Origin: Candidatus Sulfopaludibacter sp. SbA3
GTDB lineage: Bacteria > Acidobacteriota > Terriglobia > Bryobacterales > Bryobacteraceae
Direction: 5' to 3'
Length of the DNA stretch: 19,323 nt
NCBI GenBank assembly: GCA_945861255.1
Contig: CAMAUG010000034.1
Span: forward strand, 1 to 19,323
Shown here piece by piece: positions 7,803 to 14,232 of this stretch (its first letter is position 1; every line of letters begins with the position of its first letter). Both the position numbers and the translations under genes were made by a program. The notes beneath the pieces are model-generated. The model had not been told where the DNA came from and made no database searches. It worked only from the letters and a program-made list of their open reading frames with translations.

Positions 7803-8114
7803 TCAGAGACCCAGAATCAAGCTACGAAACTCGTCCACCAGGCGGTCCTGCTGTTTGGGGTCGTCGTCGGCCAGATTGGCCTTCAGCTTCTTGAAAAATT
7901 CGCGCTTGCGATCTTGCTGGCTTTCCAGGCCCAGCCGCACGAGTGCGGCGACGGCTTTGCTCATACTCGTATCGGCCGTCTGAGCGTAACGCTGAACCTG
8001 TTGGGCGACAGCGGAGGGTAAGCCGACGGTATAGCGCGATCCGGCCGCAACCGGCTTGGCTGCTTTCACCTGGCTGCGAGGGCGTTTGGCGCGTGGGGCG
8101 ATGGCATGAGGCAT
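7803..8114 (-). CDS. Ribbon-helix-helix (CopG-like) DNA-binding protein, putative antitoxin
   Basis: A 103-residue protein. A basic, Pro/Ala-rich arm (residues 1-25: PRAKRPRSQVKAAKP) leads into a short strand, SRYTVGLPS, then two helices (AVAQQVQRYAQTADTSMSKA and AVAALVRLGLES). This is the strand-helix-helix pattern of MetJ/Arc/CopG repressors, which bind DNA as dimers through the strand. The C-terminal part (DRKREFFKKLKANLADDD, then QQDRLVDEFRSLILG) is the sort of charged tail that wraps a partner toxin in type II antitoxins. The partner gene follows after 3 nt. Autoregulation of the pair would be expected. A possible promoter upstream is TTGTGA, 18 bp, CAGAAT, ending 8 nt before the ATG. 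Confidence 0.7.
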   Translation of the reverse strand: MPHAIAPRAKRPRSQVKAAKPVAAGSRYTVGLPSAVAQQVQRYAQTADTSMSKAVAALVRLGLESQQDRKREFFKKLKANLADDDPKQQDRLVDEFRSLILGL

Positions 8115-8418
8115 ATAGCATCATTCTGCCTCACATGACATCATCTTCACAAGTACTACTTCCCGGCGCTCACCGCGATCTTCACGTGCATGGCGGGCTA
8201 AAGGAATGGCAGCGCACCGTTCGCCACAGGAAACGGTCTCGCAGTCAGGCGAGTAAAAAATGGCCTCGCCTTACTTGACTCACCATGTTCGAGTCAGACG
8301 ACAGCCTCTCGGCCGAGAGAGTTAACAAACGGCTCGGGGGCCCCTTAAAGCATTACCGGAAGTGTGTCTCTTCTTGAGTAGTCCGTGGTTCTTGGCAGAC
8401 CGTGGCGTCTTCCGCCGG
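8115..8418. other. Intergenic region rich in inverted repeats
   Basis: No gene seen. It holds several symmetric sequences: AGGCGAG (8247-8253) with CTCGCCT (8265-8271); TGACTC (8276-8281) with GAGTCA (8291-8296); the 14-bp perfect palindrome CTCTCGGCCGAGAG (8306-8319) followed by GTTAAC; and GGGGCCCC (8337-8344). It also carries the upstream region of the ribbon-helix-helix gene. The cluster may mark an end of the putative inserted element or a terminator after the SET gene. Confidence 0.5.
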
Positions 8419-8871
8419 TCACCGATTCTTCTCCAAGATGCCGCGGCAGTTCTTTGAGCCGCAGGAACATGGGGTGCGGTCGCCGTTCTTGGTGAAGTTG
8501 TAATCCACCGTCAGTTCTTCGCCGGGCTTAATGGGCCGCAGGCTCATGTACAGGATGTGGCCCTTCATCACCCGGCTGATCAGATTGGGCTCGCAACTGT
8601 GATTGATGATCTCCGCGCCGCTTCCGCCCACGGCGCCGTCCAGCGTCCAATAGTCGTCCACCGAAAACAGATACGTCATGTGTTTATCGCCACGGGCTTT
8701 GGCTTGGCGCCGGTTCAGGCGCTCGCCTGTATATTCGATCACCTTGCGGTTGGCGGGAATGCGCTGCTTGGCGTAGACGCCGAAGCGGTGGATGACTGAT
8801 TTCCGGATCTCCACCTGGTAGCAAACGAAGCGCGGGTCAAGGTGCGGTCTCTCGACGGGAAGAATCGGCAT
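8419..8871 (-). CDS. SET-domain protein (lysine methyltransferase-like) with post-SET Cys motif
   Basis: A 150-residue, SAM-dependent protein-lysine methyltransferase-type domain with almost no flanking sequence. Visible motifs are HRFGVYAKQRI and VIEYTGE at the start of SET, the NHSCEPN core that binds SAM, the GEELTVDY motif with the catalytic Tyr, and a post-SET zinc-type motif CSCGSKNC. Bacterial SET proteins of this size methylate unknown proteins; the substrate cannot be told here. I chose the ATG at 8871 (MPILPVERPHLDPRFVC) because AGG lies just upstream and a TACAAT hexamer (8893-8888) overlaps the alternative ATG at 8889; starts at 8889 or 8925 remain possible. Its last 19 codons are duplicated at 7455-7511, and its final NR plus TGA lie outside the duplicated block. 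Confidence 0.85.
   Translation of the reverse strand: MPILPVERPHLDPRFVCYQVEIRKSVIHRFGVYAKQRIPANRKVIEYTGERLNRRQAKARGDKHMTYLFSVDDYWTLDGAVGGSGAEIINHSCEPNLISRVMKGHILYMSLRPIKPGEELTVDYNFTKNGDRTPCSCGSKNCRGILEKNR
8428..8484 (-). repeat. Direct repeat, in-gene copy (right)
   Basis: The counterpart of 7455-7511, forming codons GDRTPCSCGSKNCRGILEK of the SET gene. One synonymous mismatch (8431). Confidence 0.9.
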
Positions 8872-8929
8872 TGGACCTGAACTCAGCATTGTAGCGGAGT
8901 GGCCGGTCCGGACGGAAGCTGTCACTGGC

Positions 8930-8935
8930 TATAAT
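8930..8935 (+). promoter_or_regulatory. -10 hexamer TATAAT of the serine hydrolase gene
   Basis: A consensus TATAAT ends 8 nt before the GTG at 8944, so the transcript should start at or within two bases of the start codon. The -35 region at the usual spacing is poor (TCCGGA). No Shine-Dalgarno is seen. Confidence 0.5.
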
Positions 8936-8943
8936 AATCGCGG

Positions 8944-9969
8944 GTGTGGACGTTGGCCAGATTCGTGATTGTGCTTGCCGCTGTGGCGGCAGCCGCGTGC
9001 GCCGCGGAAGCGCCGCGCTTCGATGCCGCGGTGAAAGCGGCCGCGCGCTTGCCGCGCTTGCATAGTCTGCTGGTCAGCCGGCATGGCGAACTGATTCTGG
9101 AACGATATTTCCACGGTACCGGCGCGGCCAGTCACCAGAACGTGAAGTCGGCGTCCAAGAGCCTGATTTCGGCGCTGGTGGGAGTGGCGATCGACAAAGG
9201 CCTGATCGCGGGCGTGCGCGCGCCCATCGCGCAGTACTTTCCGGAACTGAATGGGCCCAAGGCGGATGCGGTGAAGCGTAAGATCACGATTGAAGACTTG
9301 TTGACGATGCGGTCCGGCCTGGAATCGACCAGCCGCTGGAATTACGGCGCGTGGGTGGGGAGTCCGGACTGGGTGAAATTCGCGCTCACACGCCGCGTGG
9401 TCGCGAGTCCGGGCGAACAGATGGATTACAGCACGGGCAACACACATCTGCTATCGGCGATCCTCACGAAGGCCACTCACAAGGACACCTGGGCGTTCGC
9501 GCAGGAAGTGCTGGCCAAACCGCTGGGCATCACGCTGGCGCAATGGCCGCGCGATCCGCAGGGCATTTACTTCGGCGGCAACGACATGCTGCTGACGCCG
9601 CGCCAGATGCTGGCGTTCGGCGAGACGTATTTGCACCACGGCAAGGCGCTGGGCAAACAGGTGGTGCCCGCGGCGTGGGTGGATACGTCGTTCATACCGC
9701 GCACGCAATCGCGTTTCAGCGGGCGCTATTACGGCTACGGATGGTGGATGGACGAGTTGGCCGGCCAGCAAACTTACTACGCATGGGGATTCGGCGGGCA
9801 GTATATCTTCATCGTTCCGGCGCTGGATCTGGTGGTGGTGACCACGTCGTCAGTGGCGCTGGGCGACGACCGGCACGAGCATCGCAGCGCCGTGCATGAG
9901 CTGGTGGAGCGCGACGTGATCGGAGCGATCGCGGAGCAACGCGCGGACGTGCCCGTTCGGGCGGACTAA
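8944..9969 (+). CDS. Exported serine hydrolase, beta-lactamase class C / esterase family
   Basis: A 341-residue protein with a signal peptide (hydrophobic core VIVLAAVAAAACAAE at residues 8-22). The catalytic SxxK motif is S69-A-S-K72 in NVKSASKSLISALVG. The second motif is Y162-S-T in DYSTGNTHLL (YxN is commoner in class C). The third is WGFGGQ (281-286), in the place of the KTG/HxG strand. The spacing matches the COG1680 family, whose members act as D-aminopeptidases, esterases or penicillin-binding-like enzymes; a true beta-lactamase role is not implied. The GTG start at 8944 begins the signal peptide directly and sits just behind a TATAAT. The gene converges on the esterase, with the two stop codons overlapping at 9966-9969. 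Confidence 0.88.
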   Translation: MWTLARFVIVLAAVAAAACAAEAPRFDAAVKAAARLPRLHSLLVSRHGELILERYFHGTGAASHQNVKSASKSLISALVGVAIDKGLIAGVRAPIAQYFPELNGPKADAVKRKITIEDLLTMRSGLESTSRWNYGAWVGSPDWVKFALTRRVVASPGEQMDYSTGNTHLLSAILTKATHKDTWAFAQEVLAKPLGITLAQWPRDPQGIYFGGNDMLLTPRQMLAFGETYLHHGKALGKQVVPAAWVDTSFIPRTQSRFSGRYYGYGWWMDELAGQQTYYAWGFGGQYIFIVPALDLVVVTTSSVALGDDRHEHRSAVHELVERDVIGAIAEQRADVPVRAD

Positions 9970-10691
9970 CGGGCGCCGCAAGCTTCGAAGTTGTCGAACA
10001 ACCGAGCCGCTCCATTTTGCTCCAGCGATCGCATGACGTGGCCTTGCCCTTTTTCGACGCCGAACTTCACGTTGTAGCCCTTCGTTTGGAACTGTTTGAA
10101 TTGGGCGTCCATGGATTCGAGCCACCTTGCATCGTTCTCGCCCACGTACATGTGGATGCACATGTTCGCCAGCGCATTGACGCCCGCCCCGGTAGCGTCC
10201 CGCAGGTAGCCGGGGAAGCCGGTGACGGAAATAAAGTATTGCGGGTGCTGGGCGGCGATGAGAAACGCGCTGTACCCTCCGGCGGACATGCCCGCGATGT
10301 GAAACTTGTTGTCCTGGATTTTGTAATCGGCCAGCAACTTGGTAAGGAGCTCCGGGAAGACCTTCTCGCCTCCTTTGAAGAACGCAAGCCCGTCCGGCGC
10401 GGCGGGTATGAAGACGATGAAACCGCGCCGCTCGGCCTGCCGGCGGAGATTCCAGTAGATCAGGCCATCGACCAGCTCCATGGTCTGCGCGCCGGGGGGG
10501 AACGCGAGCACGCCGGGGTAGGCTTTCGCCGGATCGAAGTTCGCGGGCAGAACGACTCTGTACCGGACCGTGGTTCCAGCGATCTCCGCCGTGCCGCCGA
10601 CGACTTCCGCGGACGCCACATTGCCCGGCGGCGCAGCTAAGTTGATGGCTAGCGTAAAAAGCGTGGCGCGGAGCAACCGCCGGAAGTCCAT
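9966..10691 (-). CDS. Secreted PHB-depolymerase/feruloyl-esterase-like alpha/beta hydrolase
   Basis: A 241-residue protein with a signal peptide (MDFRRLLRATLFTLAINLAA, cleavage likely near AxA at residues 26-28). The nucleophile elbow is GMSAGGY with Ser136, in the context KFHIAGMSAGGYSAFLIA. Asp187 (YVGENDARW) and His218 (GQGHVM) complete a plausible triad. The order and context resemble the polyhydroxybutyrate depolymerase and LpqC/feruloyl esterase group of small secreted esterases; the natural ester is unknown. A TAAAAT hexamer ends 6 nt before the ATG, with no Shine-Dalgarno. Downstream it converges on the serine hydrolase. Confidence 0.85.
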   Translation of the reverse strand: MDFRRLLRATLFTLAINLAAPPGNVASAEVVGGTAEIAGTTVRYRVVLPANFDPAKAYPGVLAFPPGAQTMELVDGLIYWNLRRQAERRGFIVFIPAAPDGLAFFKGGEKVFPELLTKLLADYKIQDNKFHIAGMSAGGYSAFLIAAQHPQYFISVTGFPGYLRDATGAGVNALANMCIHMYVGENDARWLESMDAQFKQFQTKGYNVKFGVEKGQGHVMRSLEQNGAARLFDNFEACGAR

Positions 10692-10697
10692 GCGTAC

Positions 10698-10703
10698 ATT
10701 TTA
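10698..10703 (-). promoter_or_regulatory. -10 hexamer TAAAAT of the esterase gene
   Basis: On the minus strand TAAAAT (10703-10698) is followed by GTACGC and then the ATG, so transcription is predicted to begin on the start codon. Confidence 0.4.
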
Positions 10704-10704
10704 C

Positions 10705-10748
10705 CCGCCGCGGCTGGGCCGCCGCTCTTCCGTGTTTGTCCGCGGCGG
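10705..10748. repeat. 9-bp inverted repeat between the esterase and PrpD genes
   Basis: CCGCCGCGG (10705-10713) and CCGCGGCGG (10740-10748) are exact reverse complements 26 nt apart. They lie in the 139-bp gap where the PrpD operon ends and the esterase begins. It could be an RNA hairpin that ends the PrpD transcript, or an operator. There is no T-run. Confidence 0.35.
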
Positions 10749-10830
10749 CACGACAAGGCGATGACCGCTTTGTATGCGCGAGCGCTGGCGGAACAATAGG
10801 GGAAAGGGGTTGCTGTCCGGTTGCCGTCCC

Positions 10831-12279
10831 CTATATCTGGAGCAGGGGGCGGAGGTCGCGGATGGTTCGCAAGCCTTCCAGGTTGAGCACCGTCTCAATG
10901 AGCTTCGCGGATTTGGCGGCGCCCAGGAATGGGGTGACCAGGTCGCGCGCCTTCGCTACCACTTCTTGGCGCGGCATCGGGTTTTCGGCGGTGCCGCGTA
11001 CGGCTTCCACGCGCTCGGTTTCGCGCTTGCCATCGGTGAAGGCAATCTCCACCACGCCTACGCGGCGGGGGTAGAGTCGGCCTAACTCTTCGTCGAAGAC
11101 CAGATCGACTTTGGCGCGCTGCTTGAGTGCGGCGCCGTCCTGCATGCGCGGTTTGTCGTGGGCGGCGGAGAAGGAGGCAGTCTTGTCGATCAGCATCACC
11201 GCGATCATGTGTTGCAGGCAGATGTCGGGCATCTCGCGATTGTTTACCGTGTTGGCGTCGCTGGGGGACAGGCGGACGGTGACCTTGTGGACCTGGTCGG
11301 CCTCGAAGGGATGGCGCTTGCGGATGTTTTCGACGGCGTCGAGAGGGGCTTGAATGGGCGAACCCACGGTCCATTTCTTGATGTTCGTGCGGGAGACTTC
11401 GAAGCGCTCGCCGAGCTTGTCGATGAGCGTGCCCGCATCGTTGCGCGCCTGAAATGCGTTCAGGAAGTTGCCGGAGCCGGAGAGCACGTCGTCCACGCCG
11501 GTGCCGCCCGCGTGGAGAACCAGCGCGGCACTCACGCCGTTGCGGGCGGGAAAGCCTCCGAAGACCAGGGACTTTTCGATGTGATCCGTGTCGCGCTGCC
11601 AGGCCGTGATGCCGGAGGCCTGCTGCGCCGCGTAATCGAGCATCCAGCGCATTTGTTGGGCGTTGAATCCGGCGGCGCAGCCCGCGGCGGCGTGGGCTCC
11701 GAAATCGCTCGCGATCATATGGGAGCTGCGTTCGGTGGCCATCTGGTAGGCGAGCGCGCCCAGCGTCATGGTCACGCGCGTTCCCACGTCATAACCCAGC
11801 GCGACGGCGCGCAACATGCGCGTTCCGTCGATGCCGAAATATTCACCCGCGGCGAGGGCGGCGGGCACCACCGCACATCCGGGATGCGACTGCGAAGGGG
11901 CGTGCGAGTCGTCGGTTTCATCGGAATGCGCGAGCATGCCGTTGGCCATGGCGGCTTCCATGGGTCCGCAGACGATATCGGACGCCGCGACGGTAGCGAC
12001 TTTTTCGCCGGCGTGCGCGCGCGCGAACTTATGCGCGGTCCGGCCGGGCGGCAGGTCTGAGCCGGAGATCATGGCGGCGAACGTGTCGAGTAAATGATGT
12101 TTGGTTTTTTCGAGAGCTTCCGCGGGAAGAGCGCGTCCGGCGGCTTCGCTCATGTACGTGCTGAGGCGAGTGATGATGGGGCCGGGCGGGGCGGCGGCGC
12201 GGGCGACGCGCGTGGGGAGCGCCGCGGCGGCCAGCAGCGCGCCAGTCGAGCGGAGAATGGTTCTTCGGGTCGTCATCAA
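10831..12279 (-). CDS. MmgE/PrpD family protein with twin-arginine signal
   Basis: A 482-residue protein. The N-terminus is a Tat-type signal: TRRTILRS followed by a hydrophobic Ala-rich stretch and an AxA-like site near residue 29. The mature part matches the MmgE/PrpD fold (2-methylcitrate dehydratase and relatives), with KHHLLDTFAAMISGS, ANGMLAHSDETDDSH and HPGCAVVPAALAAGE, the usual N-terminal helical-domain landmarks. The C-terminal domain carries VTVRLSPSDANTVNN and similar. Known PrpD enzymes are cytoplasmic, so an exported member is notable, and its substrate is unknown. The ATG at 12279 (or 12276) is preceded by AAGGA overlapping the stop of the amidohydrolase 14 nt upstream, so the two form an operon. 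Confidence 0.88.
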   Translation of the reverse strand: MMTTRRTILRSTGALLAAAALPTRVARAAAPPGPIITRLSTYMSEAAGRALPAEALEKTKHHLLDTFAAMISGSDLPPGRTAHKFARAHAGEKVATVAASDIVCGPMEAAMANGMLAHSDETDDSHAPSQSHPGCAVVPAALAAGEYFGIDGTRMLRAVALGYDVGTRVTMTLGALAYQMATERSSHMIASDFGAHAAAGCAAGFNAQQMRWMLDYAAQQASGITAWQRDTDHIEKSLVFGGFPARNGVSAALVLHAGGTGVDDVLSGSGNFLNAFQARNDAGTLIDKLGERFEVSRTNIKKWTVGSPIQAPLDAVENIRKRHPFEADQVHKVTVRLSPSDANTVNNREMPDICLQHMIAVMLIDKTASFSAAHDKPRMQDGAALKQRAKVDLVFDEELGRLYPRRVGVVEIAFTDGKRETERVEAVRGTAENPMPRQEVVAKARDLVTPFLGAAKSAKLIETVLNLEGLRTIRDLRPLLQI

Positions 12280-12293
12280 TTATTGCAACATCC

Positions 12294-13715
12294 TTATTGC
12301 AACTCGTTGCGGAACAGCACGCCGCCCCGCATGACAAATTTTACGCGTTCTGTTTCGGTGATGTCGGCCAAGGGGTCGCCGGAGACCGCGACTATATCGG
12401 CGTACCGGCCCTTTTCGATAATGCCTACGTGTTTGCCCAGCTCGAAGTTGAGACCTTCGGCGGCGGTGACCGTAGCCATTTGCAGAGCTTGCGCGGGTGT
12501 GTAGCCCCACTTCGAATAGATGGCGAACTGGTGGGCCTGCACGCCATGGCCTACTGTGTAGGCGCCGCTGCCGAAGACTTCTTTGATGCCTTCCTTGATC
12601 AAGCGCTTGAAGCTCAGTTCGGTGAGTTGAAAGCGCGTCACCTTACCGCCAGAGCCTTTCAGATCGCGTTCTTCCAGATCGCCGATCAAGTCCCACAAGG
12701 TCTGCATCACGGGGCGCATTGTGCCGTTGGCGAGAGGCTGCTTGAACAAGCGAATGGTTTCGTCGTCCAACCCCGGCGTGTTGTTGACGCCGACGATGAC
12801 GTGCATCGGCAAATCGACGCCCGCCGCCAGGCAGTTGCGCAGGCCCTCGCCGCCGTAAGCGTGGCAGGCGACTTTCAATCCCCGGCGGTGCGCCTCATCG
12901 ACGATGGCTTGATTTTCCTCCAGCGTGAGCGATGGCACGTTGATCATGCGGCCGTCGGGACGAAACGCGCCGCCGCCCGCGGGATCGGGATAGCCACCGC
13001 CTTCGTGGTCTTCGGTTTCGTAAACCTTGATCCAATCGACGCCATAATGCGAGCGCTCGCGCACGGCGGCGCGGGCGAGCCACGGCGAATTGATATTGCC
13101 CGCGTTCTGCAAGTGCGGATCACCGGGGCCGATTCCGAAGGGGATGACGCCGCTGGGCGGCGAGTACGCCGTGGCTCCGCGCGGGTTCAACGCCGGACCG
13201 GCCACCTGCAGGCGCGGGCCCATGACCAGACCCTTGTTGATGGCGTCGCGCAGTTCAATGATCGCCCAGGTAGAGCCCGAATTCATATCCTGCAACGTGG
13301 TGAATCCCGCGTACAAATCGCGGATGGCATAGTTCAGGCCGATGGCGAAGGCGCGCGCGTCGTTGGGTTGCGGATCCTGCATCAGATGAACGTGGCGGTC
13401 GATCAAACCGGGCAGCACGGTGGCGCGGCTGAGGTCGATGACGCGCGCGCCCTGCGGGATGGCGACGCGATCGGCGGGGCCTACGTCTACGATGCGGTCG
13501 CCTTTGATGAGGATCACCTGGTTGGTCAGGTTGCGTCCGGCGCGCGCATCGAACATGCGGCCGGCTTTGATGGCAATGCCCTGCGCGGGAGGTGGATGCA
13601 TTTCGACTTTAGTGAGGTCGAAGGATTTTACTTGAGGACGTTCGCCTTGCGCGGTGAGCAGGGCGGGAATGGCGAACAAGCTAGCGGCCAGGGCGGTTCT
13701 GATATGCATCATCAT
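12294..13715 (-). CDS. Exported amidohydrolase-superfamily protein lacking the usual catalytic Asp
   Basis: A 473-residue protein with a signal peptide (MHIRTALAASLFAIPALLTA). It is built like imidazolonepropionase or prolidase-type amidohydrolases: a beta-sandwich (residues 45-100), then the TIM barrel opening with LPGLIDRHVHL (metal ligands H108, H110). The carboxylated-Lys candidate is K230 (WIKVYE), and the next ligands are H285 (ACHAYGGEG) and H305 (DLPMHV). At the end of the barrel the usual FGTDAG is FGSGAY (381-386), so the conserved Asp is Gly384. The protein returns to the sandwich with GIIEKGRYADIVAVSGDPL. ATG triplets at 13715, 13712 and 13709 are all possible; upstream starts would bury the signal peptide. 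First gene of an operon with the PrpD-like gene. Confidence 0.88.
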   Translation of the reverse strand: MMMHIRTALAASLFAIPALLTAQGERPQVKSFDLTKVEMHPPPAQGIAIKAGRMFDARAGRNLTNQVILIKGDRIVDVGPADRVAIPQGARVIDLSRATVLPGLIDRHVHLMQDPQPNDARAFAIGLNYAIRDLYAGFTTLQDMNSGSTWAIIELRDAINKGLVMGPRLQVAGPALNPRGATAYSPPSGVIPFGIGPGDPHLQNAGNINSPWLARAAVRERSHYGVDWIKVYETEDHEGGGYPDPAGGGAFRPDGRMINVPSLTLEENQAIVDEAHRRGLKVACHAYGGEGLRNCLAAGVDLPMHVIVGVNNTPGLDDETIRLFKQPLANGTMRPVMQTLWDLIGDLEERDLKGSGGKVTRFQLTELSFKRLIKEGIKEVFGSGAYTVGHGVQAHQFAIYSKWGYTPAQALQMATVTAAEGLNFELGKHVGIIEKGRYADIVAVSGDPLADITETERVKFVMRGGVLFRNELQ

Positions 13716-13735
13716 TGGGTATCGCTCAGACTGCC

Positions 13736-13767
13736 AGTATATACCCCGTGGGCGCGCCGTTCGACAA
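13736..13767 (-). promoter_or_regulatory. Putative promoter of the amidohydrolase-PrpD operon
   Basis: On the minus strand TTGTCG (13767-13762) is followed after 18 bp by TATATA (13743-13738), overlapping an alternative TATACT (13741-13736). The leader would be about 25 nt and carries no strong Shine-Dalgarno. Confidence 0.4.
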
Positions 13768-13838
13768 TGGACGAACTCTCCTGATAACGTTACGTTTGAC
13801 GGGCCGTGGGTTCTCCAGTCCCCGCGCTCCAACCACGT

Positions 13839-13844
13839 TAGAAT
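13839..13844 (+). promoter_or_regulatory. -10 hexamer TAGAAT of the CxxCH protein gene
   Basis: TAGAAT ends 15 nt before the ATG at 13860. The short leader contains GGTGG, a possible weak ribosome site. Confidence 0.3.
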
Positions 13845-13859
13845 GGTGGTGGAAACGCG

Positions 13860-14126
13860 ATGGGTTCTTATTCTCCAAGCACCTTGTTGAGATATGCGGC
13901 TCCAGTGGTGGTGCTCGGTATCGCTGGCCTACTAAGTACGGACAAAGTGTCCGCAAAGCCCGAATATACGCGCCGCACCAAGCAGGGCTGCGAAGTGTGC
14001 CACCCTCCGGACTCGCGCTCCCTGAATGAAGCTGGAGAGTACTACCGCCACCATCGTTCGCTCGATGGCTACAAACCGCGAGAGCAGAACAAGAAAGCCG
14101 ATGGGACCGCCGTCAAGGGGAAGTGA
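13860..14126 (+). CDS. Small exported protein with one c-type heme motif (CxxCH)
   Basis: An 88-residue protein. It has a hydrophobic N-terminal segment (residues 11-25, RYAAPVVVLGIAGLL) ending near SAK, best read as a signal peptide. After it comes KQGCEVCHPP, with C44, C47 and H48 forming a CxxCH heme c attachment site. The C-terminal part is polar and rich in Lys, Arg and His (YYRHHRSLDGYKPREQNKK) and has no obvious distal Met ligand; His64 or His65 could serve. It is too short for a standard class I cytochrome c. It may be a small electron carrier, or a heme-binding or CxxC protein of unknown role. It is divergent from the amidohydrolase and sits upstream of ispG. Confidence 0.65.
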   Translation: MGSYSPSTLLRYAAPVVVLGIAGLLSTDKVSAKPEYTRRTKQGCEVCHPPDSRSLNEAGEYYRHHRSLDGYKPREQNKKADGTAVKGK

Positions 14127-14219
14127 GCCTGACTTAACCGGTCCGCCGGAGCTTGCGGCGCGCATGCGATCGCGACGATTTCGTCCGTGAAACCGGGGCG
14201 TTGCGCTGTTTTTCCACGG

Positions 14220-14225
14220 TACAAT
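14220..14225 (+). promoter_or_regulatory. -10 hexamer TACAAT of ispG
   Basis: TACAAT is followed by GCTAGGC and then the ATG at 14233, so transcription is predicted to start at the start codon. The alternative ATG at 14224 overlaps the hexamer itself. The -35 region is poor. Confidence 0.45.
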
Positions 14226-14232
14226 GCTAGGC

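Larger units (their letters stand above)
7455..8484. mobile_element. Possible mini-element inserted at the SET gene 3' end, bounded by 57-bp direct repeats
   Basis: Two direct repeats, 7455-7511 and 8428-8484 (56 of 57 identical, offset 973 bp), bound a segment holding a ribbon-helix-helix gene and its small partner. One repeat is part of the intact SET gene; the other is an orphan tail. This is the arrangement left by site-specific insertion into a gene 3' end, where the element restores the reading frame. No integrase or transposase is present, so mobilisation would have to be in trans. A tandem duplication with later deletion could leave the same picture. Confidence 0.4.

Noticed and set aside
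8150..8203. Short peptide-like stretch YYFPALTAIFTCMAG ending in TAA on the plus strand, resembling the end of a membrane protein
   Set aside because: Only about 20 codons after a stop, with no start or upstream continuation; at best a remnant.
12297..13784. A 495-codon open frame on the plus strand opposite the amidohydrolase gene
   Set aside because: It is a GC-driven antisense frame; the minus strand encodes a clear amidohydrolase with signal peptide and metal motifs, and the plus frame has no recognisable motifs.
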